Shown here piece by piece: positions 62,583-64,000 of a stretch of DNA of 64,000 bases (the first letter of the stretch is position 1; every line of letters begins with the position of its first letter). The position numbers were made by a program, and so were the translations under genes. The DNA lies in the NCBI RefSeq assembly GCF_041021895.1, contig NZ_CP157428.1, positions 3,100,001 to 3,164,000 on the forward strand, written 5' to 3'. Origin of the DNA: Acinetobacter sp. XH1741. GTDB lineage: Bacteria > Pseudomonadota > Gammaproteobacteria > Pseudomonadales > Moraxellaceae. The notes beneath the pieces were generated by a model that saw only the letters and a list, made by a program, of their open reading frames with translations, searched no databases and was not told the DNA's origin.

Positions 62583-64000
62583 ATGTCTGGCCTTCAGGAA
62601 GAATATTTACAGCATCAAACAAAAATTGAACAGCTCCGGCTTTCAATTCAATATATACGCTGGTATTTACTTAGCCTAATATTACTTTGTCTGATTTCAG
62701 CCATTATTTTCTCTTGTTACTTTACTTCTTACATTACAAATTTTATTTGGTCAATTGGCTTTACTGTTTTAATTTTTACCTGCCTATTATTTGTTCCAAA
62801 ACTTTTAACACAGTACCGTGATATTAATTTCATAAAAAAAACAGATTTAACACTGCAAGGGATTTGTTTGCTATCTGGAATTTTAATGGGAATCAATATA
62901 ACTGTTCTTCATTTCTCGCTTCCAGCTACATTAATATCTGTCTCTGATGTTCATATCCTCATTGCATTATTTATTACTTCAGCACACATTATTGGCCTTA
63001 CCTTTTTAACTCAACAACCCCGATATTTTTATTTGTTGTTTATTCCAAGTACCCTTCCACTCATTATTAGTCAATTTACCCATTCTCAAATCACGCAACT
63101 TCCTTTTTACTTTGCCTATAACTTAGCCTTTGTAGCCACTTTATTTTGTGCTTATGCAACCCAACGCAACTATCAAAAAATTTCTCAATTATTATTTAAA
63201 AATAAACAACTTGTACAAGTCGCAGAACAACATACGCAATGGGCTGAAGAGCTATGCGTACAACTTCAACAAGAAGTAAATAAATCTAAAGATATTGAAG
63301 CGCAGCTTCAGTTTAATAACCACTTGCTCGAGCAGAAAGTACGAGAAAGAACCTATGATCTAACGAAAATGAATGAGCGGCTAGAAAGTCATCATCATAA
63401 TTTAGCATTTGCTCATGAAACCGCTGGTATTCGTCCGTGGGATTGGGATATTGAAAAACAAAAATTAGAAATTACGTTTTTTGACCAACAAAAACAGACT
63501 CAAAATACTTCTTTGCACCTCAACACAATTTTAGAGCGCATTCATCCGAATGACCGTAAATTATTTGATGAGCGCCTAACAGAACATATTGAAGGGAAAT
63601 CTGATCATTTCAATGTCACCTTCCGTATTTTACGGCGTAACGGTTCTTGGCGTTGGATTCATGATGTAGGGCGTGTTATTAGCCGTGATCCTAAAACCAA
63701 TAAAGCTTTACGCATGGTCGGGATGACCAGAGATATTCATCAAGAAAAAAAAGATCAAGAACATTTGAGACTGTGCGCTATTGTACTTGAGCAGGCAGCA
63801 GAAGGAATTTTCATTCTAAATGATAAATTTAATTATATTGATGTTAATCCCTATTATGAAAAGTTAACTGGCTTTTCCAAGTCTGAACTATTAGATCAAC
63901 AGCTATTCGACATCACGATCAATCAAAAACTACAACAACAGCAATTTCATGACTCGATTACACAGCAACTGCTTAAAACTGGCGAATACATGGGCCAATT
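62583..64000 (+). CDS. PAS-domain membrane sensor, N-terminal part (runs off window)
   Basis: An open frame starts at the ATG at 62583 and continues past the edge. Residues about 25-200 hold six or so hydrophobic spans, followed by a coiled coil (LCVQLQQEVNKSKDIEAQLQF), then two PAS-like regions (about 275-390, with WRWIHDVGRVISRD and GMTRDI; and from about 395, with FILNDKFNYIDVNPYYEKLTGFSKSEL). A GGDEF, EAL or kinase domain is likely to follow but is not visible. Confidence 0.75.
   Translation, partial: MSGLQEEYLQHQTKIEQLRLSIQYIRWYLLSLILLCLISAIIFSCYFTSYITNFIWSIGFTVLIFTCLLFVPKLLTQYRDINFIKKTDLTLQGICLLSGILMGINITVLHFSLPATLISVSDVHILIALFITSAHIIGLTFLTQQPRYFYLLFIPSTLPLIISQFTHSQITQLPFYFAYNLAFVATLFCAYATQRNYQKISQLLFKNKQLVQVAEQHTQWAEELCVQLQQEVNKSKDIEAQLQFNNHLLEQKVRERTYDLTKMNERLESHHHNLAFAHETAGIRPWDWDIEKQKLEITFFDQQKQTQNTSLHLNTILERIHPNDRKLFDERLTEHIEGKSDHFNVTFRILRRNGSWRWIHDVGRVISRDPKTNKALRMVGMTRDIHQEKKDQEHLRLCAIVLEQAAEGIFILNDKFNYIDVNPYYEKLTGFSKSELLDQQLFDITINQKLQQQQFHDSITQQLLKTGEYMGQ

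Noticed and set aside
1..64000. CRISPR arrays, tRNA genes, rRNA genes, IS elements
   Set aside because: No regular repeat-spacer pattern, cloverleaf, rRNA or transposase was seen on reading either strand; the only regular repeats are the iterons and operators.

Overview
The window is AT-rich DNA from a gammaproteobacterium of the genus Acinetobacter, most likely the A. baumannii complex. The host half carries rodA, mltB, rlpA, rpsB-tsf, map, sthA, lipA, fadE, ahcY, metF and rsmE with protein sequences typical of that group. No tRNA, rRNA, CRISPR array or insertion sequence was found. The assignment rests on reading the sequence only; no database search was run.

Positions 1 to about 35,100 are most of a temperate contractile-tailed (myovirus-type) prophage whose left end lies outside the window. 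On the minus strand, read right to left, it has a leftward early/replication operon (cro-like gene, CII-like regulator, C5 cytosine methyltransferase, origin-carrying replication protein, small nucleases, antiterminator-like protein). Small accessory cassettes follow, then packaging (terS, terL), portal and head genes, neck, sheath, tube, tail chaperone with a frameshift site, tape measure, a minimal baseplate, and tail fibre/tailspike genes. A two-gene plus-strand moron (zinc-ribbon membrane protein plus LprI-like secreted protein) interrupts the tail cluster. Positions 29.3-33.8 kb hold the switch: an S24-type repressor flanked by two near-identical promoter-operator modules, then a rightward early operon (RecA-like ATPase, small proteins, excisionase-like protein). 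A minus-strand tyrosine integrase closes the prophage at 33.8-35.0 kb.

Positions 35.2-64.0 kb are ordinary chromosome: an ABC-2 exporter with queF; rodA, mltB and rlpA for the cell wall; an Mpo1-like membrane protein; an AraC regulator with azlCD; rpsB-tsf with a probable S2-type leader; map; an OmpW-family porin; a NarK-type nitrate transporter behind a sigma-54-like promoter and a probable ANTAR/NasT antitermination leader; a second MFS transporter with an overlooked 44-codon partner; sthA, lipA, fadE, a carboxymuconolactone-decarboxylase-like gene; a SAH riboswitch driving ahcY-metF-rsmE; and the start of a PAS sensor protein.

The least-explained items are a family of three small phage proteins sharing a GGxxDG start, each followed by an intrinsic terminator; the paired operators around the repressor; iteron-like repeats in the replication gene; the -1 frameshift in the tail chaperone gene; the nitrate leader; and several genes of 32 to 58 codons that simple length cut-offs miss.
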